This document shows, piece after piece, positions 1 through 6,468 of a stretch of DNA of 20,911 bases. Each line of letters begins with the position of its first letter. Position 1 is the first letter of the stretch. Origin of the DNA: CAYNJG01 sp964397295. GTDB lineage: Bacteria > Planctomycetota > Planctomycetia > Pirellulales > Pirellulaceae. A program made the translations under genes and the position numbers. The notes below the pieces were generated by a model. That model saw only the letters and a program-made list of their open reading frames with translations. It was not told the origin of the DNA and did not search any database. The stretch is from contig CAYNJG010000119.1 of assembly GCA_964397295.1 (NCBI GenBank), positions 1-20,911 on the forward strand, given 5' to 3'.

Positions 1-459
1 CAGCATTCGCTTGGCGATCACCCTTGTTGTGGTGGCGCCTTCAAGTTGACTAGAAGCTATAGCTTCCTCCATCAGTGAATTAACTAAGTATCGCTCGGAA
101 TCATAAGGGTGATTGTCTGCAACCGTTGAAATCGATCCGCCGGCATTTTGGTCGATGAAGTGAATCCACTTTTGATGATGTGGGGGCATCCAAACCGAGG
201 GCGAACCGACGCCGATATCTAGCCCCAGGCTCGACCTTTGAAAAGTTCGACTAAGCCAAACCAGATACCACGCCGCTTCGGCGGACTCAATTGCGTCTGG
301 CCTTGGATAGTAGCGAAGCTTATCCCAGTGCAGATACTTGCGGTTAGCATCAGCAATGAATTCCGCACATTCTGGCGTCTGCGACAGCCTTATTGCTTCG
401 CCGCCTTCGAATCCTTCGAACTCCCAGGCTTTAGGCGGTGTTTTGGGGATTCGCATCAT
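1..459 (-). CDS. Fic-family protein, probable AMP-transferase (N-terminal part, cut by window edge)
   Basis: The minus strand is open from the ATG at 459-457 to the left edge, giving 153 residues with no stop. A second in-frame ATG follows at once (456-454), so either may be the start. The visible part is the Fic N-terminal helical region. It ends in E131-E-A-I-A-S-S-Q-L-E-G141, which fits the inhibitory helix motif [S/T]xxxE[G/N] (S136...E140-G141) that blocks the ATP site in class I/II Fic proteins. The catalytic HPFxxGNGR loop would lie about 80-120 residues further on, outside the window. Fic proteins usually transfer AMP from ATP to a hydroxyl on a target protein; the target here cannot be guessed. 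Many relatives with this architecture also carry a C-terminal winged helix, which cannot be checked. The start lies 10 nt downstream of a cluster of TGTCAATT/AATTGACA sites. The family call is firm from the inhibitory motif and its setting; the activity is inferred. Confidence 0.8.
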   Translation of the reverse strand, partial: MMRIPKTPPKAWEFEGFEGGEAIRLSQTPECAEFIADANRKYLHWDKLRYYPRPDAIESAEAAWYLVWLSRTFQRSSLGLDIGVGSPSVWMPPHHQKWIHFIDQNAGGSISTVADNHPYDSERYLVNSLMEEAIASSQLEGATTTRVIAKRML

Positions 460-469
460 TTCCACCAAC

Positions 470-544
470 TGTCAATTCACTGTCAATTATTGAACTATCG
501 ACAGTAAAATCAAGCGGCAATTGTCAATTCGATACAAATTGACA
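470..544. promoter_or_regulatory. Operator-like cluster of TGTCAATT/AATTGACA half-sites upstream of the Fic gene
   Basis: TGTCAATT occurs three times on the plus strand (470-477, 481-488, 522-529) and its complement AATTGACA once (537-544). The 522-544 pair is a perfect 8-bp inverted repeat with a 7-nt spacer. The copy at 481-488 has an imperfect partner, TATCGACA, at 496-503 with the same 7-nt spacer, so two 23-bp sites of the same geometry lie 41 bp apart. The copies at 470 and 481 also form an 11-bp direct repeat. The cluster ends 10 nt before the Fic start codon, so a bound protein would cover the promoter and ribosome binding region. Read on the coding strand, the AATTGACA copies contain TTGACA, which resembles a -35 element. 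The repeats are seen directly; the operator role is inferred. Confidence 0.6.
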
Positions 545-1182
545 GCAAATTAGCAGTCGCTGAATGGCTTTATTTAGCGTGAAAACTGGCTCTTAACACC
601 TCAATGTAATATAAATTACACAATAGTCAGCCTGTATCTGAAATTGGGCAAGCGGCTGGACTTGTGCTGCCATTTGTGTTCTCGCGGCAAAGAGCTGGCT
701 TTCGGCGTTCTTCTCTTCAGCACTGTTTGCTGGTTTTCTTGCAGAGCGAATCTGAACTGCGAACGGTGCGAAAAAGTTCGCGCTTGATCGCAAGACAACG
801 CCGGTTCGGTTCTGGGGGTTCGTCTCTGTCAGGCTTGCACTAGCATCCTGCCTCGCCGTGATTGGCGATGTTCTCTTGATTCCCGCTTAACTAGTGCTAT
901 GGATTGTCGTGCTCGCGGCATCACATGATTTCTCTCTGTTGCGCGTGGCTGACTTTGATACCATCGTTCAGCACACTGTGTTCGCGCACTCTCTTGGGAT
1001 TCGCTCCAACTCAACCGGCATGGAGACTTTCGTTGGCAGGATAACAACTGGATCTTACTCGGCTATGCGTCAAGTAGCTTCTCGTTGTGAACGCGCAGTG
1101 CTCAAAACAGTCGTGCGGTGTGGATGGTCCACTCTTCGCACCCGGTTAATCGTGACATTATTCGGCCGCAATGGAGGCGTGC
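545..1182. other. Long stretch with no supported gene
   Basis: No reading frame here combines a plausible start, a ribosome binding site and protein-like composition. The longest open frames are rich in Arg, Ser, His and Cys and look like chance. One short plus-strand stretch ending at the TAA at 888-890 reads as a hydrophobic tail (LASCLAVIGDVLLIPA) but has an in-frame TGA about 45 codons upstream, so it is at most a gene remnant. A 7-bp inverted repeat, GCACTAG (837-843) and CTAGTGC (891-897), encloses a 4-bp stem CGCC/GGCG (854-867). The region should hold the promoter of the lipoprotein gene downstream and possibly part of the Fic control region. I saw no tRNA-like cloverleaf. Confidence 0.5.
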
Positions 1183-1617
1183 ATGCGATTGGCGACACTT
1201 CTCGTGATTTCTTTGCTCGCAGCTGCAACCGGATGTCGGCTTTCGTCTCGCGCCCCGAAGCCGAATTGGGTTGCTGATTTTAAAAAAGCAGACTCGATTC
1301 TGATTCGCAGCCACGACAACCAATATGTGATTTCGGACGCGGAGACTATCAGTCGATTACGGAACATCTACGAAAACGCAAGATGGAAACCGTATTGGCA
1401 CACGTTACCAGGAAACCTTGATGACCAGAGAATTGATCTACAATATGGCGACACGAGACTGAGACACTTCAGTTACGCTGGATCGCTGTGGGAGACTGAG
1501 TCATACACTGAGAACCGGACTGCTGAACTGTCGGACTCGGACGCACAATGGATCGAATCCTTGTTCGCCCATGTACCGAACGGTTCGTCGCCCGGAACTG
1601 CCGAAAAGGCCAAATAG
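1183..1617 (+). CDS. Small predicted lipoprotein of unknown function
   Basis: This 144-residue protein starts MRLATLLVISLLAAATGC, a short basic-hydrophobic signal with a lipobox-like A-T-G-C; Cys18 would be lipidated after signal peptidase II cleavage. I chose the ATG at 1183 over the in-frame ATG at 1171 because GGAGG (1173-1177) sits just before it, and because only this start gives a clean signal peptide. The mature part is soluble, with many Trp, Tyr, Arg and Asp residues, including a 'WKPYWHTLPG' stretch near the middle, and has no motif I recognise. The layout (lipobox, then about 125 residues) is that of many small envelope lipoproteins in planctomycetes. It stands alone, converging on the signal-peptidase-like gene 107 bp downstream. 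The export signal is clear; the function is unknown. Confidence 0.7.
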   Translation: MRLATLLVISLLAAATGCRLSSRAPKPNWVADFKKADSILIRSHDNQYVISDAETISRLRNIYENARWKPYWHTLPGNLDDQRIDLQYGDTRLRHFSYAGSLWETESYTENRTAELSDSDAQWIESLFAHVPNGSSPGTAEKAK

Positions 1618-1724
1618 CAAAGCCGTGAACCGGAGACATCTGAGTTATTCCGTCAAGCGTGTTGGGTGATTTTTGGTTGAAGAAAATGCCGCTTAGGCAG
1701 CGATCTCGGTACCGCTTTTTTGCG

Positions 1725-2753
1725 TCAACGTAAGATCCTGAATCGATCTTTGGGCCAGTAGATGTGCGTCGCCACTCCGATGAGATGGTCCTCGGGCACC
1801 GCGTACGGTGCATGACCAGGCGAGCCACTCTGCCACAGTCGTGAATCTAATGAGTTCATCGTATTATCGCCCAGAACGAAATACTCGTCAGGACCAAGTG
1901 GAATTGGCAAAACGCCGTTGATCCCAAGCGCATGCGGCATTTCAGCAGCGTATTGAATGCCCTTTAAATGCGGTGGCGGAACGAGTCGCTTCCCATCGAT
2001 CCAAACGCTGCCCTCTTTCAATTGCAGAGTTTCATTCGGAAATCCAACGAGTCGCTTCACGTAGTTTTGAGCTGGATCTTCTGGATTTCGAAAAACAATT
2101 AAGTCCCAACGTCGCGGGGCAATGAGTTTGTTCGTGAGGACTCGGTCTTGTCGTGTCAGTTTTACATCGCTCGGCAAACTACTCAAATCTACTTCTGTGG
2201 TGTGAAAGTTGTCGCAGATGACGAATAAGGGCTGACTCCATGGGCCAGGTGGCGATTGATGTTCAAAAACTACTTTAGATAGATAGGTATCGGCGCCACA
2301 CTCTGAACATGTGCCAAGCACAGCCTGGCCGACAACGGTTGGTGCCATTGCGCTAGTCGGTACTACAAACGCTTCGAAAAGAAAATGCCGGATGGCTAGG
2401 GCGACCACGACCGAAACCGCGACATTCAGAATCGTGGCAAACCAAATTTGGAGTGTTTGCCTTGTCGTTGAAGAATAGGCTTTTTTGATAGCTACCAATG
2501 GAACACAAAATCGTAACAGTGAAGTGAAAGCTACTACACCGATTTGAACAGATGACCCGAAGTCCAAGCTGAGCATCACCGCCATCAAACAGGCCATCCA
2601 TACGCTGTAGACAAGTACAGCCAACCAGATAATTCCGCGCCACGTCGATGGAACCTTCGCCCATCGGGTACCGAGTTTCACGCTGGCAACCCAAGCTACA
2701 ACGTCCAAGGCTAGCGAGATCAATCCGATGCACAGTGCAGCAATGGTAGTCAT
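1725..2753 (-). CDS. Signal peptidase I-like protein (S26) with a polytopic N-terminus
   Basis: Type I signal peptidases cut Sec and Tat signal peptides on the outer face of the inner membrane with a Ser/Lys dyad. The 342-residue product has the family boxes in order: V-P-T-S134-A-M-A-P-T (catalytic Ser134), DRVLTNKL (203-210), PRRWDLIVFRNPEDPAQNYVK with catalytic Lys233, and GDNTMNSLDSR (295-305) close to the usual GDNxxNSxDSR. Before these lie about 120 residues with roughly four hydrophobic segments (about 5-25, 41-62, 68-90, 104-125), where typical enzymes have one or two. An insert after the Ser box carries C149-S-E-C152 but only C180-D-N-F where a second CxxC would complete a zinc ribbon. 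The Ser box has Ala135 where Gly is common (SGSM), a tolerated change. The ATG at 2753 has no clear Shine-Dalgarno sequence. The family is sure; whether it is the housekeeping enzyme or a specialised paralogue is not. Confidence 0.88.
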   Translation of the reverse strand: MTTIAALCIGLISLALDVVAWVASVKLGTRWAKVPSTWRGIIWLAVLVYSVWMACLMAVMLSLDFGSSVQIGVVAFTSLLRFCVPLVAIKKAYSSTTRQTLQIWFATILNVAVSVVVALAIRHFLFEAFVVPTSAMAPTVVGQAVLGTCSECGADTYLSKVVFEHQSPPGPWSQPLFVICDNFHTTEVDLSSLPSDVKLTRQDRVLTNKLIAPRRWDLIVFRNPEDPAQNYVKRLVGFPNETLQLKEGSVWIDGKRLVPPPHLKGIQYAAEMPHALGINGVLPIPLGPDEYFVLGDNTMNSLDSRLWQSGSPGHAPYAVPEDHLIGVATHIYWPKDRFRILR

Positions 2754-2944
2754 GGTTAGTTTGAATCTCGGATGGCCGGCGGAATCCGTGCGCCACGGCT
2801 AGGCATAAAAGCGGCGAATTCGTTGGAACTTATAGTGGAAGTTCTTTATGCAACCCGCCCGAGCGAGCCTGAATTGCGAGGCATTGTACCAATGGCAACC
2901 GGTGGCTCAAAACATGGAACCGTGACTCAGGAAGCAGTGTAGAA

Positions 2945-3319
2945 CTACCGCGCAAGCTCTTTAAGCAAAACTTCACCGAGCACCAACAAAGGCAGTGCTG
3001 TAGCTGCCATGGTTAGTCCAGCGAAAACAATCGCGCCAATCGACGCGCCAAATGTGCGCCGCCACACGACATAAATCACCCCTGCAAGCTCAGCGACGAC
3101 TCCAAAAAAGCCCGCCGCAACGAAAAAGTATGCGGTCTCAGGAGGCGCAGGGCCTCCAAACATATCTTTGAAGGTGAGCTGGAATCCACGAAATAACGCT
3201 AGCCAGCAAATACCGCCCCCGCCGTACAAGGCAAACAGATACAGAGCCGGCGACCGTGTTGGCACACTGGACTCCACTGACGCTGAAGTTACGGTCGATG
3301 TTTTGTAGGGATTGGCCAT
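2945..3319 (-). CDS. Small membrane protein of unknown function
   Basis: The product is 124 residues from the ATG at 3319-3317, beginning MANPYKTSTVTSA. I prefer this start to an upstream in-frame ATG at 3367 because an N-terminal (x)NPY followed by a Ser/Thr/Pro-rich stretch is a recurring beginning of small planctomycete membrane proteins, and the extra residues upstream look non-coding. Three hydrophobic segments follow a polar N-terminal region: one beginning ALYLFALYGGGG, one around YFFVAAGFFGVVAELAGVIY, and a last one, IGAIVFAGLTMAATALPLLV. There is no catalytic motif. It lies upstream of the signal-peptidase-like gene on the same strand, 191 nt apart, too far to assume an operon, and is divergent from the Nudix gene. 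Confidence 0.65.
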   Translation of the reverse strand: MANPYKTSTVTSASVESSVPTRSPALYLFALYGGGGICWLALFRGFQLTFKDMFGGPAPPETAYFFVAAGFFGVVAELAGVIYVVWRRTFGASIGAIVFAGLTMAATALPLLVLGEVLLKELAR

Positions 3320-3373
3320 CCGGATATCCCGCAACGGAGAGTTTTGAACTACGCGAAATTCTACCAAGGCGGA

Positions 3374-3403
3374 TTGCGCCCATTACACTTTTGTCGCTAT
3401 ACT
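3374..3403 (+). promoter_or_regulatory. Possible sigma-70-like promoter for the Nudix-lipase pair
   Basis: TTGCGC (3374-3379) and TATACT (3398-3403) are separated by 18 nt and lie about 50 nt upstream of the Nudix start codon, in the spacer that separates it from the divergent membrane-protein gene. The -10 box differs from TATAAT at one base and the -35 box from TTGACA at two. Planctomycete promoters are poorly conserved, so this is only a candidate. Confidence 0.3.
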
Positions 3404-3452
3404 CTCGGTGAAGTTCGCACTCGCGAAGACAAACACTTGAAAGGAAGCTGAT

Positions 3453-4082
3453 ATGTCAGTGGTTAAAACGGAGCAAGTACTGGTTGTCCCGACCGAAATT
3501 TTTCATCAGATAGGTCATTTTCAAGGGTTCTGCCCCGACGTTGAAAAGTACGTGCGACCGCTCTTGAATTCGGACCAGATTAGCTATCAACCACGCGATT
3601 TGATGGAGCAAGACCCTTCCTTCAAACAACTCATCCCGTATGTAATTTTTCAGCACGTGGATGCGGACGGCGGCAAACACATCTTTCAATACACGCGAGG
3701 CAAGGGCCAAGGTGAGTCTCGGTTGCACGCGAAACTGAGCATCGGCATCGGCGGCCACATTTCTTCAGAGGACGTAAACGACTCAAAGGAGAGTGATCCT
3801 TACTTTGCCGGTATGCAACGCGAACTTGAAGAAGAAGTCCGCATCGATACGGCCTATGAAGATCAGTGCGTTGGACTCATCAACGACGACGAAACGGAAG
3901 TCGGCAAAGTCCATCTGGGTGTTGTTCACCTATTCACTGTTGCTGAGCCACGCGTTAAAGCGAACGAAGATGAAATCGTCGAATCGGGCTTCCGGTCTGT
4001 GAAAGAGCTAAGCAAAGAACTGGATCGCATGGAAACCTGGTCGAGCTACTGTTTCGAATCGTTGTTTGGCCAAAGCAAATAG
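3453..4082 (+). CDS. Nudix-domain hydrolase with a lengthened Nudix box
   Basis: Nudix enzymes cleave nucleoside diphosphates linked to another moiety, using a Mg-binding loop-helix-loop. This 209-residue protein has G100-G101-H-I followed by the helix R123-E-L-E-E-E128, which matches the RExxEE core, with the metal-ligand Glu residues in place. The spacing between the GG and the Arg is 21 residues rather than the usual 13, and the Glu normally eight residues before the Arg is Asp115. An N-terminal region of about 90 residues precedes the box and may help choose substrate. No substrate-specific motif is evident. The start at 3453 is supported by AAGGAAG at 3441-3447. The lipase gene follows 33 nt later on the same strand, so the two are probably co-transcribed. 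The Nudix fold is well supported by the box; the substrate is unknown. Confidence 0.8.
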   Translation: MSVVKTEQVLVVPTEIFHQIGHFQGFCPDVEKYVRPLLNSDQISYQPRDLMEQDPSFKQLIPYVIFQHVDADGGKHIFQYTRGKGQGESRLHAKLSIGIGGHISSEDVNDSKESDPYFAGMQRELEEEVRIDTAYEDQCVGLINDDETEVGKVHLGVVHLFTVAEPRVKANEDEIVESGFRSVKELSKELDRMETWSSYCFESLFGQSK

Positions 4083-4115
4083 AACTAAGTCCAACACAAG
4101 TTCGCGAGCCTCGAC

Positions 4116-4952
4116 ATGTTAGATTTCGGTCCCCATTTACTCGACGCCGCGTTGGGTTTGGTCCACGCGTCGTCTGCTGCGTACGAATCGGATCCAACGA
4201 CATATCCCGACTGGTCGATGTTGGGCATGGACCGAATCGAGACATTTCCGACGGTCGAGTTCACGGCCGACGAACATCTCGGATCGACCAACGGTTTCGT
4301 TGCCAGTAACTCAGACCACCTTGTCATCGCGTTTCGCGGTTCCGATGACGTGTTCGATTTGGCCGTAAACATGGCTACTGCACAAAATGATGAACTCGAA
4401 TACTATCAAGGCGCAGTGCATCGAGGTTTTGCATCTGCGCTCGAAGGGGTCTGGTTCGAACTGCGAACCTTGATCGATCGTTTGCATCTGGATGGTCAGA
4501 TTATCTGGCTTACTGGGCATAGTCTTGGCGGCGCGTTGGCAACACTGGCAGCAAAACGTTTGCACTCGTTTATGGAACCCGTTCAGTGCATCACGTTCGG
4601 ACAGCCACGTGTGGGCGATCCGGTTTTTCATAGCAACTTCAAAGTAAAACACCATCGATTTGTGAATGAACAAGACCTTGTGCCAAAACTTCCGCCTCGC
4701 GGTATCTTCACGCGTTACTGGCACGTCGGCAAAGAAGAACTAATGGATCAAGCGGGAAATCATGATTCCGGCGAAGGGGACACAAGCCTGTTAGAAGACC
4801 TGTTCTTCGGCCGCTTAGCTGATTCCTTCAACTTGACGACGCCCGACAACGAAAACTTCTTGGACGATCTTATCCAAAACAGCATGGACGATCATCGCAT
4901 TGCCACCTATGTAAAACGTATCGAAGATTTGCACGCGCAGCCCGAGTCGTAA
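4116..4952 (+). CDS. Class 3 lipase-like alpha/beta hydrolase
   Basis: The 278-residue product has the layout of fungal-type class 3 lipases. The nucleophile elbow is G-H-S136-L-G-G (134-139) after a hydrophobic strand, HLVIAFRGS (68-76) resembles the family's oxyanion-side strand, ITFGQPRVGD (159-168) is a class 3 hallmark, D187 in NEQDLVPKLPP is the likely triad acid, and H260 in MDDHRIATYV the likely triad base. Such enzymes hydrolyse ester bonds of acylglycerols or related lipids. There is no signal peptide or lipobox, so the enzyme should be cytoplasmic unless exported in another way. The ATG at 4116 has only a weak upstream purine run, and translation may depend on the Nudix gene 33 nt upstream. 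Members of this family also include phospholipases and feruloyl esterases, so the substrate is open. Confidence 0.88.
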   Translation: MLDFGPHLLDAALGLVHASSAAYESDPTTYPDWSMLGMDRIETFPTVEFTADEHLGSTNGFVASNSDHLVIAFRGSDDVFDLAVNMATAQNDELEYYQGAVHRGFASALEGVWFELRTLIDRLHLDGQIIWLTGHSLGGALATLAAKRLHSFMEPVQCITFGQPRVGDPVFHSNFKVKHHRFVNEQDLVPKLPPRGIFTRYWHVGKEELMDQAGNHDSGEGDTSLLEDLFFGRLADSFNLTTPDNENFLDDLIQNSMDDHRIATYVKRIEDLHAQPES

Positions 4953-4976
4953 TCACGATTCGTTCGCAGTGAAATC

Positions 4977-5374
4977 TTATTCGCCAGTCTTTGCCTTGGC
5001 GAATCGCATCCAGGCTACTTCGCAGCAGATTGCAAAAATCAAGCAAATCGAAACCGTTGCCATATTGGTTTCTAGTCTCATCCGATCTTGCACTTGAGCG
5101 CCAATCAACGCTCCGATCGGTATTGAAAGTAAGAGTCTAGCGCTTGCCCGATACTTCCAGCGGTTCTCCGGCTTGGGCAATACCGTTTTAGGTTCTTGAT
5201 CTTGCCGTAGGCGGCTACAGAAACATCTTCGCGAAGCACGGAAACTCTAATGGCTTTTCCTTCTCGCGTTAGCTCGTGTTCGATGCCGTGTTTGATAAGA
5301 CGACCGACGAACAGCTTCGTTTTCGAGGGATCAAGAATGCCAGCGGTCAGCCACATTGGAGCAGTCGAAGACAT
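4977..5374 (-). pseudogene. Small membrane protein gene apparently split by a frameshift
   Basis: Two overlapping minus-strand frames look like halves of one gene. The first begins at the ATG at 5374-5372 (MSSTAPMWLTAGILDPSKTK) and stays protein-like through a stretch ending LREDVSVAAYGKIKN; beyond about 5200 it becomes Arg/Ser-rich and runs to a stop at 5105. The other frame is natural-looking from about 5200 (LRQDQEPKTVLPKPENRWKY) and continues through two hydrophobic segments, LLLSIPIGALIGA and MATVSICLIFAICCEVAW, to a TAA at 4979-4977, but it has no ATG at its head, only a TTG. Joined, they make about 130 residues: a small soluble head and a two-helix membrane tail. This could be a real mutation, a sequencing error, or two unrelated short frames. 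I do not recognise the family. Confidence 0.4.
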
Positions 5375-5745
5375 GATAAGCACCAGCGTTTGCGAATTTG
5401 AACCCAGCTGGATTCTCATTGAAATCCAATTTCGATGCAACAAAAACCGTTTGTCGTGTGTGCGAGTAGACGATGACAAAAGACCACGACATGCCAAATC
5501 GCGAAGGAAACGTCGCAAAATCGCATCACGCAGCGTCGCAGACTTGCATTTCTACCACCTCGAAACCTCCCCCGTTCGGCTTAGTCCGTGAGGTACGTTT
5601 TTGAGGCTACATGGTCGTGGAAAGGGAAGCGATTCTAAGCCAATTCGACAAATCAAATTACGCGAACGACGACTTACTCTCATACAAGAGAGAGAGTTGG
5701 AATTACCAACAAAGTTGGTCGCCGCGCAACGAAAGAGGCTTAAGA
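5375..5745. other. Spacer upstream of lemA with no supported gene
   Basis: This is the divergent spacer between the split membrane gene and lemA. Open frames crossing it are short and basic and look like chance. The lemA frame stays open upstream to an ATG at 5611, but the added residues are not LemA-like and the later start has a better ribosome binding site. A weak ACCTC/GAGGT inverted pair near 5566-5595 is the only structure I noticed. Confidence 0.45.
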
Positions 5746-6360
5746 ATGATCGCGATGTTGATTTCACTTGGTGTGATTATTGGGTTGGTGTTTATTGTTG
5801 CCATGACTGGCATGCAAATCTACAACCGTTTGGTTCTGCTGAAGAACCGATGCGACAATGGGTTTGCTCAAATTGAAGTTCAGCTCAAGCGTCGATACGA
5901 CTTGATTCCGAACTTGGTCGAGACCGTAAAAGGATATCTGACGCACGAAAAGGAAACGCTCGAAGGCGTCATTGCCGCACGTAACCAAGCTTCAGCCGGA
6001 CTGAAAGCCATGGCGAAAGATCCAGGCAACGCAAAAGCCATGAAATCGTTCGTCGGCAGCGAAGGTGCACTGGCTGGCGCAATGGGCCGATTGAATTTTG
6101 TGATGGAAGCTTATCCAGAACTCAAAGCAAACGAAAGCATCGCGTCGCTGACCGAAGAACTGTCGCACACGGAAAACCGCATCGCATTTGCGAGACAGGC
6201 CTACAACGACTTGGTGATGGTATTCAATACGTACCGCCAAAGCTTCCCAACGGTTGCCGTCGCACCTCTATTCGGGTTCGCTCAAGACCGTGACATGCTC
6301 GAGTTCGCTGACTCGGAACAAATCCAAGAAGCACCGCAAGTTTCGTTGGTTGGCAACTAG
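5746..6360 (+). CDS. lemA: LemA-family membrane-anchored protein
   Basis: LemA proteins have one N-terminal membrane helix and a helical-bundle domain; their molecular role is unsettled, but they are often encoded beside M48 proteases or TPM-domain proteins. This 204-residue product starts with a hydrophobic segment (MIAMLISLGVIIGLVFIVAM), then the family signature 'YNRLVLLKN' and 'VQLKRRYDLIPNLVETVKGY' with a following HE. Further conserved pieces are the 'VIAARNQA' helix and 'ENRIAFARQAYNDLVMVFNTY' near the C-terminus. I chose the ATG at 5746 because AGAGG (5734-5738) lies 7 nt upstream and because it puts the membrane helix at the N-terminus as usual. The M48 protease gene follows 108 nt later on the same strand with a strong hairpin between them. 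Confidence 0.93.
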   Translation: MIAMLISLGVIIGLVFIVAMTGMQIYNRLVLLKNRCDNGFAQIEVQLKRRYDLIPNLVETVKGYLTHEKETLEGVIAARNQASAGLKAMAKDPGNAKAMKSFVGSEGALAGAMGRLNFVMEAYPELKANESIASLTEELSHTENRIAFARQAYNDLVMVFNTYRQSFPTVAVAPLFGFAQDRDMLEFADSEQIQEAPQVSLVGN

Positions 6361-6395
6361 GGTCTATCTAAACGAACTTTGTTGAATCAGGAACA

Positions 6396-6426
6396 CGCGA
6401 GTGCGCACCATTGGCGCGTACTCGCG
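6396..6426 (+). terminator. Strong hairpin between lemA and the M48 protease gene (attenuator or processing site)
   Basis: CGCGAGTGCGC (6396-6406) pairs with GCGTACTCGCG (6416-6426) over 11 bp with one G-U pair, around a 9-nt loop. It is followed by TTGTTTGATTCT, a poor U-tract. It could be a partial terminator, so that the protease is made at lower level than LemA, or a stem that protects the lemA message end. The stem is seen directly; the role is inferred. Confidence 0.55.
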
Positions 6427-6468
6427 TTGTTTGATTCTATCTAGACAGATGCAACTAACGGGTTGATC

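Noticed and set aside
469..490. Possible CRISPR or satellite array from the 11-bp repeat CTGTCAATTNA
   Set aside because: Only two adjacent copies with no spacers; the inverted copies nearby fit an operator better.
837..897. Integron attC-like element, with RYYYAAC (GCTTAAC at 884-890) and inverted repeats
   Set aside because: No matching GTTRRRY core lies at a suitable distance downstream, and there is no integrase or gene cassette.
894..1277. Open plus-strand frame before the lipoprotein gene
   Set aside because: It overlaps the lipoprotein's signal peptide in another frame, has no ribosome binding site, and shows no protein-like pattern.
1685..1725. Possible bidirectional terminator between the lipoprotein and signal-peptidase genes, with a TTTTTT run
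   Set aside because: The best stem before the T-run (AGCG/CGCT) is only four base pairs with a 10-nt loop.
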